This document shows positions 9,213 to 21,500 of a DNA stretch of 64,000 bases, piece after piece. The notes beneath the pieces are model-generated. The model was given only the letters and a program-made list of their open reading frames with translations, searched no databases and was not told the DNA's origin. The DNA is from Xylocopa sonorina. Its lineage: Eukaryota; Arthropoda; Insecta; Hymenoptera; Apidae. The DNA is taken from contig NW_027490233.1 of NCBI RefSeq assembly GCF_050948175.1, forward strand, positions 620,001-684,000. The letters are read 5' to 3'. The translations under genes were made by a program, and so were the position numbers. Each line of letters opens with the position of its first letter. The stretch's first letter is position 1.

Positions 9213-12200
9213 CAGTTTCCACAGGTCTACGTATCGAAGCAATAGAGTTCTAATGCTTCTTAAATAGCGATATCGCATCTCATTTCTATGTTTCATGATA
9301 AGATATAATATTCATTGTGCAGTGTTAGGTATACCTCGTATTCACTTCAAAAGAATGTAAATGCGACATTTCCTTGCTAGGAAATAGCGTTTGCAGATGT
9401 ATACGTATCGTAGCAATAGAGTTCTAATGCTTCCTAAAACGCGGCATCGCATCTCACTTCTATGTTTCATGATAAGAGATAATATTCATTGCGAAGTGTC
9501 ATGTATATCTCGTACTCACTTCAAATGAATGTAAATGCGGCTCTTCCTTGCTAGGAAATGGCGTTTGCAGATGTCTACGTATCGTAGCAATAGAGTTCTA
9601 ATGCTTCCTAAAACGCGACATCGCATCTCACTTCTATGTTTCATGATAAGAGATAATATTCATTGCGAAGTGTCATGTAAATCTCGTATTCACTTCAAAA
9701 GAATGTAAATGCGACACTTCCTTGCTAGGAAATAGCGTTTCCAGATGTCTACGTACCGAAGCAATAGAGTTCTAATGCTTCTTAAATCGCGATATCGCAT
9801 CTCATTTCTTTGTTTCATGATAAGATATAATATTCATTGCGAAGTGTCATGTATACCTCGTATTCATTTCAAAAGAATGTAAATGCGACACGTCCTTGCT
9901 AAGAAATAGCGTTTGCAAATGTCTACTTATCCTAGCAATAGGGTTCTAATGCTTTTCAAAACGCGATATGGCATCTCATTCCTATGTTTCATGATAAGAT
10001 ACAATATTCATTGCGAAGTGTCGTGTATACCTCGTATTCACTTCAAAAGAATGTAAATGCGACTCTTCCTTGCTATGGAATAGCGTTTGCAGATGTCTCC
10101 GTATCGAAGCAATAGAATTCTAATGCTTCTTAAATAGCGATATCGCATCTCATTTCTATGTTTCATGATAAGATATAATATTCATTGTGCAGTGTTAGGT
10201 ATACCTCGTATTCACTTCAAAAGAATGTAAATGCGACACTTCCATGCTAGGAAATAGCGTTTGCAGATGTATACGTATCGTAGCAATAGAGTTCTAATGC
10301 TTCCTAAAACGCGGCATCGCATCTCACTTCTATGTTTCATGATAAGAGATAATATTCATTGCGAAGTGTCATGTATATCTCGTACTCACTTCAAATGAAT
10401 GTAAATGCGGCTCTTCCTTGCTAGGAAATGGCGTTTGCAGATGTCTACGTATCGTAGCAATAGAGTTCTAATGCTTCCTAAAACGCGACATCGCATCTCA
10501 CTTCTATGTTTCATGATAAGAGATAATATTCATTGCGAAGTGTCATGTATATCTCGTATTCACTTCAAAAGAATGTAAATGCGACACTTTCTTGCTAAGA
10601 AGTAGCGTTTCCAGATGTCTACGTACCGAAGCAATAGAGTTCTAATGCTTCTTAAATCGCGATATCGCATCTCATTTCTATGTTTCATGATAAGATATAA
10701 TATTCATTGTGCAGTGTTAGGTATACCTCGTATTCACTTCAAAAGAATGTAAATGCGACACTTCCTTGCTAGGAAATAGCGTTTGTAGATGTATACGTAT
10801 CGTAGCAATAGAGTTCTAATGCCTCTTAAAACGCGATATCGCATTTCATTTCAATGTTTCTTGATAAGATATAATATTCATTGCGAAGTGTCGTGTATAC
10901 CTCGTATTCACTTCAAAAGAAAGTAAATGCGAAACTTCCTTGCTAGGTAGTAGCGTTTGCAGATGTCTACGTATCGAAGCAATAGAGTTCTAATGCTTTT
11001 TAAAGCGAGAAATGGAATCTCATTTCTATGTTTCGTGATCAGATATAATATTCATTGGGGAGTGTTATGTATACCTCGTATTCACTTCAAAAGAATGTAA
11101 ATGCGACACTTCCTTGCTAGGAAATAGCGTTTGCAGATGTCTATGTATCGTAGCAATAGGGTTCTAACGCATTTTAAATCGCGATATAGCATCTCATTTC
11201 TATGATTCACGATAAGATATAATATTCATTGCGAAGTGTTATGAATAGCTCGTATTCACTACGAAAGAATGTAAGAGCGAAACTTCCTTGCTAAGAAATA
11301 GAGTTTGCAGATGTCTACGTATCGAAGCAATAGAGTTCTAATGCTTTTTAAAGCGAGAAATGGAATCTCATTTCTATGTTTCGTGATCAGATATAATATT
11401 CATTGGGGAGTGTTATGTATACCTCGTATTCACTTCAAAAGAATGTAAATGCGACACTTCCTTGCTAGGAAATAGCGTTTGCAGATGTCTATGTATCGTA
11501 GCAATAGGGTTCTAACGCATTTTAAATCGCGATATAGCATCTCATTTCTATGATTCACGATAAGATATAATATTCATTGCGAAGTGTTATGAATAGCTCG
11601 TATTCACTACGAAAGAATGTAAGAGCGAAACTTCCTTGCTAAGAAATAGAGTTTGCAGATGTCTACGTATTGTAGCAATAGGGTTCTAATGCTTCTCAAA
11701 ACACGCTATGGCATCTCACTCCTATGTTCCATTATAAGATATAATATTCATTGCGAAGTTTCACTTATTCCTCGCATACTCTTCAAATGAATGGAAATGC
11801 GACAATTCCTTACTAGGAAATAGCGTTTGCAGATGTCACCGTATCGAAGCAATAGGGTTCTAATGCTTCTTAAAACGCGATATCGCATCTCATTCCCATG
11901 TTTCATGATAAGATATAATATTCATTGCGAAGTGTCATGTATACCTCGTATTCACATCAAAAGAATGTAAATGCGACACTTCCTTGCTAGGAAATAGCGT
12001 TTGCAGATGTATACGTATCGATGCAGTAGATTTCTAATGCGTCTTAAAACGCGATATCGCATCTCATTTCGATGTTTCATGATAAGACATAATATTCATA
12101 GCGAAGAGTCATGTATACCTCGCATACACTTCAGGTGAATGTAAATGCGACACTTCCTTCCTGGGAAATGGCGTTGGCAGATGTCTACGTATCGAAGAAA

Positions 12201-13150
12201 TGGAGTTCTAATGCTTCTTAAAACGAGATATAGCATCTGATTTCTATGTTTCATGATGAGATATAATATTCATTGCGAAGTGTCATGTATACCTCGGATA
12301 CACATCAAATGAATGTAAATGCGACACTTCGTTGCTAGGAAATAGCGTTTGCAGATGTCTACGTATCGTAGCAATAGAGTTCTAATGCTCCTTAAAACGC
12401 CATATCGCATCTCATTTCTATGTTTCATAATAGGACCTAATATTCATTGCGAAGTGTTTTGTATACCTCATCTACACTTCAAATGAATGTAAATGCGACA
12501 ATTCCTTGCTAGGAAGTAGCGTTTCCAGATGCCTACGTTTCGAAGCAGTAGAGTTCTAGTGCTTCACAAAACGCGATATAGCATAGTTTTTCTATGTCTC
12601 ATGCTAAGATGTAATATTCTATGCTACGCGTTATGTATATCTCGTCTACACTTCAGAAGAATGTAAAGCCCATACTTCTCTGCTACGGAATAGCGTATCT
12701 AGATGTCTATGTTTCGAAGCAATACAGCTCTAATTCTTCATAAAACGCGATATCGCATTTCATTTGTATGTTTCATGATAAGATGTTATATCAATGCAAC
12801 GCGCTATGCATATCTCGTCTACACTACATAGGAATGTAAATGCTTCACTACCTTGCTATGGAATAGCGTTTCTAGATATTTAGATATCGTAGCAATAATG
12901 TTCTAATTATTCTTAAAACGCGGTATCCCTTCTCATTTATGTATCTCATGCTAAGATGTAATATTCAATGAAACGCGTTATATCTATCTCGTCAACATTT
13001 CAAATGAATGTAAAGCCCGCACTTTCTAGCTAAGGAATTGCGTTTCTAGCAGTCTACGTACCGAAACACTGGAGTTCTAATTCTTCATAAAAAGCGATAT
13101 CGCATATGATTTTTATGTTTCATGATAAGATGTAATTTCAATGTAACGCG
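9213..13150 (+). repeat. 174-bp satellite (Sat-A), forward orientation
   Basis: Tandem array of about 22 monomers of 174 bp. TTGCAGATGT or its variant recurs at 9,391, 9,565 and 9,739, exactly 174 apart. The left part (to about 11,670) is nearly homogeneous and contains higher-order units of 870 bp and 348 bp. Monomers become steadily more divergent from about 11,700 to 13,150. The array is AT-rich with no coding capacity. The layout resembles centromeric satellite arrays with a young core and older flank. Confidence 0.93.
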
Positions 13151-15290
13151 TTATGTATATCTCTTCAACATTTCAAAAGAATGTAAAGCCCACACGTTCT
13201 TGCTACGGAATAGTGTTTCTAGATGTCCACATATCGAAGTCCCAAAATAAGAGAGTTCCAATGCTCCATGCAATGCGATGGGTCATCCCAATTCAGCGTT
13301 TCGAATTAAGTAAGCTGCAATCTTCTAAGCATAGCATTACGCTTTTCTGCTTCCACACCTGCAAGAAATGTGAATTCTACAGTTCCATGCAAAAGCATGA
13401 CACTTCAAAGATTCTTCGCGTCAAAGTAGTAGAGGTCTAATGCTCCATGCCATGCGATAGTGCATCTCATTTCAACGTTTCAAATTAAGTAGGTTGGAAT
13501 GTTCTATGAATAGCATTATGCTCACCTGCTGCCACAAGTCGAAGGAATGAGAATAATACTGTTCCATGCAACGGAATGACGCTTCATAATGTCTGCGTGT
13601 CATTGCAATAGGGTTCTAATGCTCCATGCAATGCAAAGGCGCATCTCATTCTAACATCCAAAGTAACTATGCTGTAATCTTCAATGCGTAGCAGTATGCA
13701 TATCTGCTTCAAAACTGTATAGGAATGTGAATTCTACAGATCGGTGCAACAGGATGGTGATTAAAAGTGTCTACCTCTGAAGGTAATAGAGGTCGAATGC
13801 CAATGCAATGTGATGGCGCACCTCATTTCAACTTTTCAAAGTAATTAATCTGAAACTTCATTGCACAGCATTATGCCAATCTGCCTCTAGAATTCAAAGG
13901 AATGTAAATTGTACACTCCCATGCAAGGGGTTGGCGCTTCATAGTATCTGCATATCAGAGCAATAACCGTTTCATCTACCGTTCAAGCGACTGTATACTT
14001 CACATTTCCTTAAAGTGTAGAAGCAGATAAGCATAATGCGATGCATAGATCGTTACTGCTTACATTCTTCGTAAAGTCGAAAGGCATCATATTGCATGGA
14101 GTAATAAAACCCCATTGCGTTGCATTGAAGACACTGCAAGACGCCACCTCATTGCAGGCTACTGTCGAATTCACATTCTGTTGAAGTGCTGTAGCAGGTA
14201 TGTATAATGCGACGCATAGAGCATTTCAACCTAATTACTTTGAAACGTTCAAGTTATATGCGTCATAGCGATGCATAATACATTAGAACGTTACTCGTTG
14301 AAAACGCAGACACTGAAACACCATCTCGTTGCAAGGAACTGTAGATTTCACTTTCTTTTGAAGTATAGAAGCAGATCGGCATATTGCTGTGCATAGGAGA
14401 TTGCAGCCTACTAATTTGGAAGCTTTGAAATAAGATGCGTCATCGCATTGCATGAAGCATTAGTACTCTATTGCTTTAACATGCAGACATTATGAATGAA
14501 ATTGTAGAATTCGCATTCGTTTGGAGTGTAGTAGAAAATATGCATAATGCAATGCATAGAACGTTAGTGCTTACTTATTTTGTAACGTTGAAATGAGATG
14601 CGTCACCGCATTGCATGGAGCATTGCAACTCTATTGCTCTGAAACGTAAACACGATGAAAGGCCATTCCGTTGCAGGAATTGTAGCATTTACATTATTCT
14701 GAAATGTAGAAGCAGGTAAGCTTAATGCGATGTTTAGAATATTACAACATAATTGCTTTGAAGCGTGAAACTGAGACGCACCATCTTGTTGCACACAATA
14801 TTTTTTATTACTTACGATGAATTATAGTACCGACATGCTCCATCTTCTTGCAAGAAAACTTCCCAGCCGTTCACATTGACACGTAGACACTCAAATGCGA
14901 CAACCCTTTTCGTGAAAATTTAGACATTCCTTTGAAACTTAGGACTGTGAAGCTGCATCGCGTTGCATGAAAATTTAGAAAGTGCTTACTATGAAACGTA
15001 GAAATGAGGAGCGCCATCATGTTGCATAGAACTTTGCATCTTACGTACTTTGAATCGCCTATACTGATAGGGACCATCACTTTACATAGATATATAGAAA
15101 ACACATAGCTTTAAACGTTGAACTCAGAATTTGAGAACTTACTTTGAAATGTTGATAGCGAGGAGGTCTATCTGATTTCATTGAACTTCAGAACTTTCTT
15201 ACTATGAAACGCAGGCAGATAAGGGCCATCGCGTTGCTTAAAACTTTAGAAGTTGCTTACTTCTCTCGTACTTTTAGAAGAATTTTTGAT
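13151..15290. repeat. Diverged satellite monomers (Sat-B) with strand switch
   Basis: Degenerate monomers of about 175-180 bp, alignable to Sat-A (shared AGCAATAGAGTTCTAATGC and a CACTTCAAAGGAATG-like segment) but forming their own family (ATGCATAGCATTATGCTTATC). They run forward to about 13,966 and then on the opposite strand from about 13,990, decaying to nothing near 15,290. The small open frames here (13,153, 14,603, 14,871) are chance. Confidence 0.85.
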
Positions 15291-15862
15291 AAACCACTTA
15301 CATTTCACGTTTTCAATATTTTTGTATGTATGCGAGGTGTAATCGTTTAAGTTCTTAAATGATTACTTAGTGTTGATTATTATTTAGTAACTCGGTTAAA
15401 AACGTGACTGCATAAGATTTAATCAATATGTTTATAAGCCTGTCATTTATGCAGTTATTTGTTCGTCACTTATTGCTCAAACGGCAAAGATTCTGACCAT
15501 TTCAAAATGGTTAACTTTCATCAATTTTCTTAAAAATTAAAACACCGTCCAACTGTTTGTATTAAAGACTGTAATTAAAGTTTTCAAAATATTTTACCTC
15601 TTATAGATCCATTCTGTTATTGAAATTGAATGTTTGATTTTTCTAACTCCTGTTTAGAACACCTTTTTATTGGAATGTTCAAGTATTTTTTATGTTAGTA
15701 ATTATTGAAAATGTTTTGCTTGGTTCTCTAATTTAATATTTAGAGTTTCCTGATGAATATTTTTTATCGTTGTGAACTATATAGTTGCAATTAAAATTCT
15801 TTACGAAATAATAATAACAGAGAGGTATGTATTTTATCTTACTATTTATAAAGAAATATTAA
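15291..15862. other. AT-rich unique stretch, no gene seen
   Basis: AT-rich sequence between decayed satellite and the duplicated segment. There is no ORF of note, no repeat unit and no RNA gene that I can recognise. Confidence 0.6.
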
Positions 15863-17035
15863 GACTTGTTTACAATCTAATGGAATTTAATTACCTTCTT
15901 TTATTCAAATTCACAATGATAATCCTCCATAGTTCAACAATTTAGTGAGTTGTCCTCAGGAATCCGCAGCTCAGTACTTATAAAATGGACGACAAACGAA
16001 CAGCCTAACCAAACGTAATCAAACCGATTTTTCAATACTAATGGTATCATGTTTAACTTATCTTGCAAACTATTCAAATGGCCTTCGAACAGTGTCTATT
16101 CACTTCCTTCCACCATTGTTTACAATACGTATGTTTCATTTACTACCAATCCGTAAGGATTATCGCCTTCCTTTACTTTTTCTAACCTTCAATGGCTTCA
16201 TATTACAGGTCTTTGAACACGTTTTAAAATGCTCTATCGTATTACGGAAGCATAAACATATTAGTTCGTTTTAAAAAATGAAGGTAACCTTCAAATTTCC
16301 AACATACTTCCAACTCCCATTTCTACTGTGCAATTTTATATCAGCAAAAATTTATATGAAATTTATAGTTTCAAGGATATTTGAGGTGCTAATTATTTCT
16401 GCCCACCCTGCATATTGTTATGGATGTGTCCAACAAGGCAACGATGAACAAAGTTAAATTTAATATTACGATGTTTAATATATTTGTTTTTCTGTAATTT
16501 AGCCAAAAAACAGAGTTCACGATGTCGGAAGATGAATGTATTTGCCTTAGAATGATAAGAGCCGACGATATTGAAAGTAGAATATTTCTTTACTCTGCTG
16601 ACCGAATCAATGGAAACGCTAAGTAATGTGTGTGCCTTTCGAAACAGTCAGATGCAAATTACGATACAACGTTTCGAAGAAATGGTACGTGTCACTCTTT
16701 TTTAACACGTTCACGACGGGGCGAAAATCTACGTTTTTTTGAGCGCACATTTCTTGCATCAAGCACTTATTTTTTTTAACGACTAATTTTCTGAAAGCGC
16801 GTGACCCACGAGTAGGTCACGGAGCAGTCAAGTGTGACCCACCGTTGGGTCACGCCACCTCACGGAACAGTCAAGTGTGATCCACCGGTGGATCACCCCG
16901 GCGTGAACGTGTTAATTTCAGTTTTTTTAATCAAAGGAAATTTGATTGAAATATCCGCAAAATTTAAGGACAAAAAAGTTATTATAATCTTATGCAACAT
17001 ATATGATGGTGATAAAGGATAAGTATGTGGAACTG
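15863..17035 (+). repeat. Segmental duplication, copy 1, first part
   Basis: From GACTTGTTTACAATCTAATGG onward the sequence parallels 50,568-51,540 on the same strand, with scattered substitutions and small indels. It contains the 206-bp MITE at 16,706-16,911, absent from the other copy. The homology stops near 17,035 (GATAAGTATGTGGAACTGA) and resumes at about 23,664 after unrelated sequence and a Helitron. No convincing coding frame is shared by both copies. Confidence 0.85.
16706..16911. mobile_element. 206-bp piggyBac-type MITE (Pb2 family)
   Basis: Flanked by TTAA at 16,702-16,705 and 16,912-16,915. The termini are inverted: CACGTTCACGACGGGG on the left, CACGTTCACGCCGGGG read inwards from the right. 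The right half carries three palindromes starting at 16,801, 16,834 and 16,877 (for example GTGATCCACCGGTGGATCAC), the last ending 15 bp from the terminus. There is no coding sequence. The terminus and palindrome type match the right end of the Pb2 relic (32,146-32,266), its likely source family. Copy 2 of the duplication has a single TTAA here (51,414-51,417), the empty site. Confidence 0.92.
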
Positions 17036-18284
17036 AGAATAGAAGAAGAGAATAGAATTGGACCGAAATGGATATAAAACAGGAATTTATATCTATACGT
17101 TCTATTCTATGCAAAAGCAAATATTTCAAAGAAAAAAAATGTATTACTTACAAATTACTTATGTTCGTAGGGATCTCACTAATTCAGACTTCTCGTCTTG
17201 CAGAACTAATCATTTATTTAACATGGAAAGGGGTCGAGGAATAGTAAAAGGTTTCCATATTTCATAGCCTTATTCGATACGTCAATTGGATCACGTAAAA
17301 TATCGGACACTAATTCCATCTACATCTTTAGAACTTAAATATATAATTGCAACAACATATTTAATACCGTCTTAATAGCATGTTTCTAATTATTTACATC
17401 TATGCCTAATAAATATATGTTAATCAAACAAGCTGCTTTACCAAAGAGTAAAAGAATCTGAGGATTACAAATTTGAGCATTACATAACAAAAGTGCAATC
17501 CATATATAATGTTACATGTAACAAAATATGAAGACCAAAAAGATCATACATAAGTTAAATCCACAATGCGGACATAGAGATACGTAAAAGGCAAAAAATC
17601 CAAACAATAATTAGCAAAGTTCAAAAAGGGAGGAATGAAAATTTATCTCCTTGACGATAATAAGAAACAGGTCTGCCTCATGCACTACAATCTCTCAAAC
17701 ATCCAGCGATTGGCACGTCAATGACAACGGACATACAAATTCCGCGGTAGAACTGTGCTAATACACTGCACCTACTCAGTCTCGTAACGGCATACCCTTA
17801 GTACTGGGGCGACACTCGTAACACGGCACTATTAATGCACCGCGATATAGCACACGGGCTACATGGCCATGGCAATTACACTATTAGCTCACCATAGCTA
17901 CACGCGTGGTAGTGGCGTAGACTGACATTTACGAATGGGGATGCTGTTTCTATAAAAATTATAAACGAATATGAAAAATGACCAAACTAAGCAAGTTATT
18001 TATTTTGATTCCAAAATAGATACACCGGCACGAAACAAAGATACAAGAACTCGATTTTATTATTTTCTATAAACTAGCTCGATACGGCGATTTTTCCCAT
18101 AAAGTCTTTAATTACTTTATCATAAAAATATATAAATTTATTTTATATATATATTTTTTAATTCATCGTTACAAATTCATGCAGTTGAGGGTTATATTCA
18201 ATACGATGACAGCATGTTGTTTAAGAAATTACACAAGGCGAAGTTAGGGACGCAACAGCATGAATTTTTATTTTATAAGTAATA
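17036..18284. other. Unassigned AT-rich sequence between duplication break and Helitron
   Basis: No counterpart in duplication copy 2 and no gene recognised. The frames at 16,834-17,129 and 17,058-17,267 have no motif. A less AT-rich patch at 17,690-17,930 has the short run CGCGGTAGAACTGTGC but no identifiable RNA or element. It may be the remnant of a further insertion that broke the duplicated segment. Confidence 0.4.
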
Positions 18285-18597
18285 CTAGCTGTACCAGTTC
18301 ACACGTTGCTGTCTCTGAACGAAAAGGCAGTTTTAATACCTCAAATATAATTTATTAATGATCAAATGTATACAATACATCAAAATGAAAATTAACAATA
18401 AAATTACACCTACATATATGTCATTTGAATATAACACATGTACAAAACATAGATATACATAGTTGATGGTAGAATAAACATGCTTCTTCACTTGTGATAT
18501 TAAACAATATTGCAAACGAATTTCAATTGAACAATAATATAAGTAATTATTAAATATCATCATGAAATGAATGATATTTGATGATTGATGGTGAACT

Positions 18598-21500
18598 TTA
18601 TCTTAGTAGTGCTTGTAAATATACAACATTATTTGTTTTCCTATCTGGTGCAAGAATAAATAAATTTGAAGGTTTTCCAACTCGAGAACACCCAACGTAC
18701 AGCTGTCCATATGAGAAGCATGGATTTACCAAATTTAATCCACATACTTGCAATGATTGTTCCTGTGTTTTGTTAATGGTCATTGCAAAGACTAGTCGTA
18801 CCGGAAACTGTAGACGTTTGAATTCAAATGAAGTATTCGTTGGTATTATGGGATTGCGTGGTAGTAGCACATGTTCCCCTTGATGTTTTCCCTTTAAAAT
18901 GGTTGCCTCAATTATGTTATTTATTAATTTTTTTACTGATAGCCTAGTCCCATTGCATAGTTGCGATGGATTTATATTTCGTAGAAGGATGATTGGGGGA
19001 CCAATTTCCAAAGATAAAATATGTGGTGGCATTCCTTGTAGATCCAATGAATTAAAAAATTCTGTTGGATAATTAACTGATTCATCGTGATTGACAACAG
19101 TATCTATGGATTTATATGTTGTTTCTTCATCAGGTATTTTAATTTGAATTGTGCAGTTTATTAAATTCACATCAATGTTTTTAGCTGCCAATATAGCACG
19201 CTCACTAATCCGTTGGTTATTTTTATAATTCTGCGATAAATTTGAAAAAGCTTTGGCAATCAATTCATCAGTGGATTTTACAATGTGACAAAAGTTTTCT
19301 GGTAATGTAATACAGTGTGTGGATTGATCTATTTCCATTTTACCATTCCCAATATCTAATAATTGTTTTGCAAATGGTTCAGAAGATTCATCTTGTTGTA
19401 ATTGAACACGCATATTGGTCTTTAAAGATATTTTCTCCACATACCGCCATAAAACTGATGATTTGAGACATGCATTCAATTCATCTGCAGGTACTGAACG
19501 TGGTATAACTGGTAAAGTTTGTCGAAAATCATTAGCTAGCAAAATGAATGCACCACCAAAGAGCTGCTTATTTCCTCTCAAATCTTTTAATGTACGTTTC
19601 AATGATTTCTTGTGTGCCATGGTGCTTTCATCCCATATTATTAAGCTGACGTGATCTTAGTACTTTTCCCATCCCAGAATATTTGCTAATATTACATGTT
19701 GGAATTTCAGTTACCTGCATATTTAATGGCATTTTCAATGCTGAATGTGCTGTTCGATCACCGTCCAAAAGAGTTGCTGCAATAACAAATGATGCAATAG
19801 CAAGTGCAATATTATTTTATGATCTTATTCTTGCCAGAATAATTAAAATAAGAAAAGTTTTGCCAGTGCCATCAGGTGCATCTAAGAAATATAAACCACA
19901 ACTTTTGTTATATATTGCATTTATAATTGTGTCATATGCTGTTCGTTGTTCTAATACCAATTTCGGCAGATTAATTCAAACAAATGTTTGTAATTCATTA
20001 ACATTGAAGTGCGTTTCTCGTTGTACATCACGATCGAAAATGTCATTACCAGATCTATTTAGAGTAATCATTCCCAATTCTGTCAGTGACTAGTTGACTA
20101 TTGTCAAACATACATCCTCAATTAAAATCAATACCTCATTGTATATATTTGATGTACATTGAATGTTGGGATTAGCATTTAATCTACGCATGCGATGTAA
20201 AATGTCTTCGCTCATATAGTCTTTATATTTTTTCCAAAGATCCTTTGGATTAGCAGGAAAACATGTAGTTAGTATGATGTGTACGTATCTGCTGTGGTTG
20301 AGCTGTATTAGAAGCATTAGCGAGTGAAATATCCCAATGAGCATCGTTTTCCAAGAGATTTCATTTCTGGCAAGCTTCACGACATGTAGCACATACATGG
20401 CCATTGACCGTTTTTAATTCTTAGAAAGATATTGATCCACAAACATTGATTAATAATAATCATAGGTAAAATCATTCTGCGTTATTTGGATGTACAGTGT
20501 GCAGACGACCCAATGCATTTGTGGAATATAAATTAGGTGTCCTTGTACTGTTTTACCCTTTTTACGACGCTGAAATTTTCTTGTTGATGTATTCCACGTA
20601 AAATAAGTTGGTACTTCAGAGTACAGTAGTGTCCTTGCAACGGTATCATTTCTACATAATGTGAAAAATTCAGTTAATGTTGTTGGCGGTGGTGACATTG
20701 CTCTTGCACGTACATTTTCTGATGTAAAATATACACGCTGTCCATTTTTAAAATGTACTGCTAAATGAGCAACCGTTGGATATCGCTCATGAATGGAAAA
20801 TGATAAAATACGCCATGCAACCTCATTACTACATATTTAGCGTCCCAGTTGATATTGGGTGATTTCATCGTTAGATACAGTTATATTTTCCACTCCAAAC
20901 ACTGCCATATCGCTTCCTTTGTTCACATACTTGCAAATATATTTTATAGCTTTCACTGAATTGCAGTACTCAACATTTATGTGTGCGTTATACGTTTTTA
21001 GTAGTAATGGAGAATATGGTACTACCCAATGATTATCAACATCAATAGTATTGTTGGGTACTTTTAGTTTAATGGATTTTCCACCATCTTCGGTAGATCG
21101 TCGTCGATAGAGTAGATATCCATCAACCCCTGTAATACTTTCAACAAGTAAGTCTCTAGAATACCGCTTTGTGCACTTTCCATCTGATATGCATGGTGAA
21201 TTATTATTTAGTGAGCGACATGGACCATGAATCATATTTTTTGAGACAATATCATGCAAATCTTTATCAATTTCAATGTCTGGTATTTCTGCAGAGATGA
21301 TTTCATCAATTCTGTTTGGTGTTATCTTTCCCATCATCCATATTAAAATATGCGCATGTGGTAAACTACTTTTTTTGCCATTCAATGGAATACATCCAAC
21401 AGCGCGTCTCTCCAAATACATAGTGTTTGACAATAAAATCTATTAAAGATTTTAATTTATGTTTAAATACACGCGCAGAAATATCATGACGATCTGATGG

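Noticed and set aside
9213..13150. CRISPR-like array
   Set aside because: The 174-bp units are contiguous with no unique spacers and decay gradually. This is a eukaryotic satellite.
19683..20093. 136-codon plus-strand frame
   Set aside because: Antisense of the Helitron helicase; the Walker A motif lies on the minus strand.
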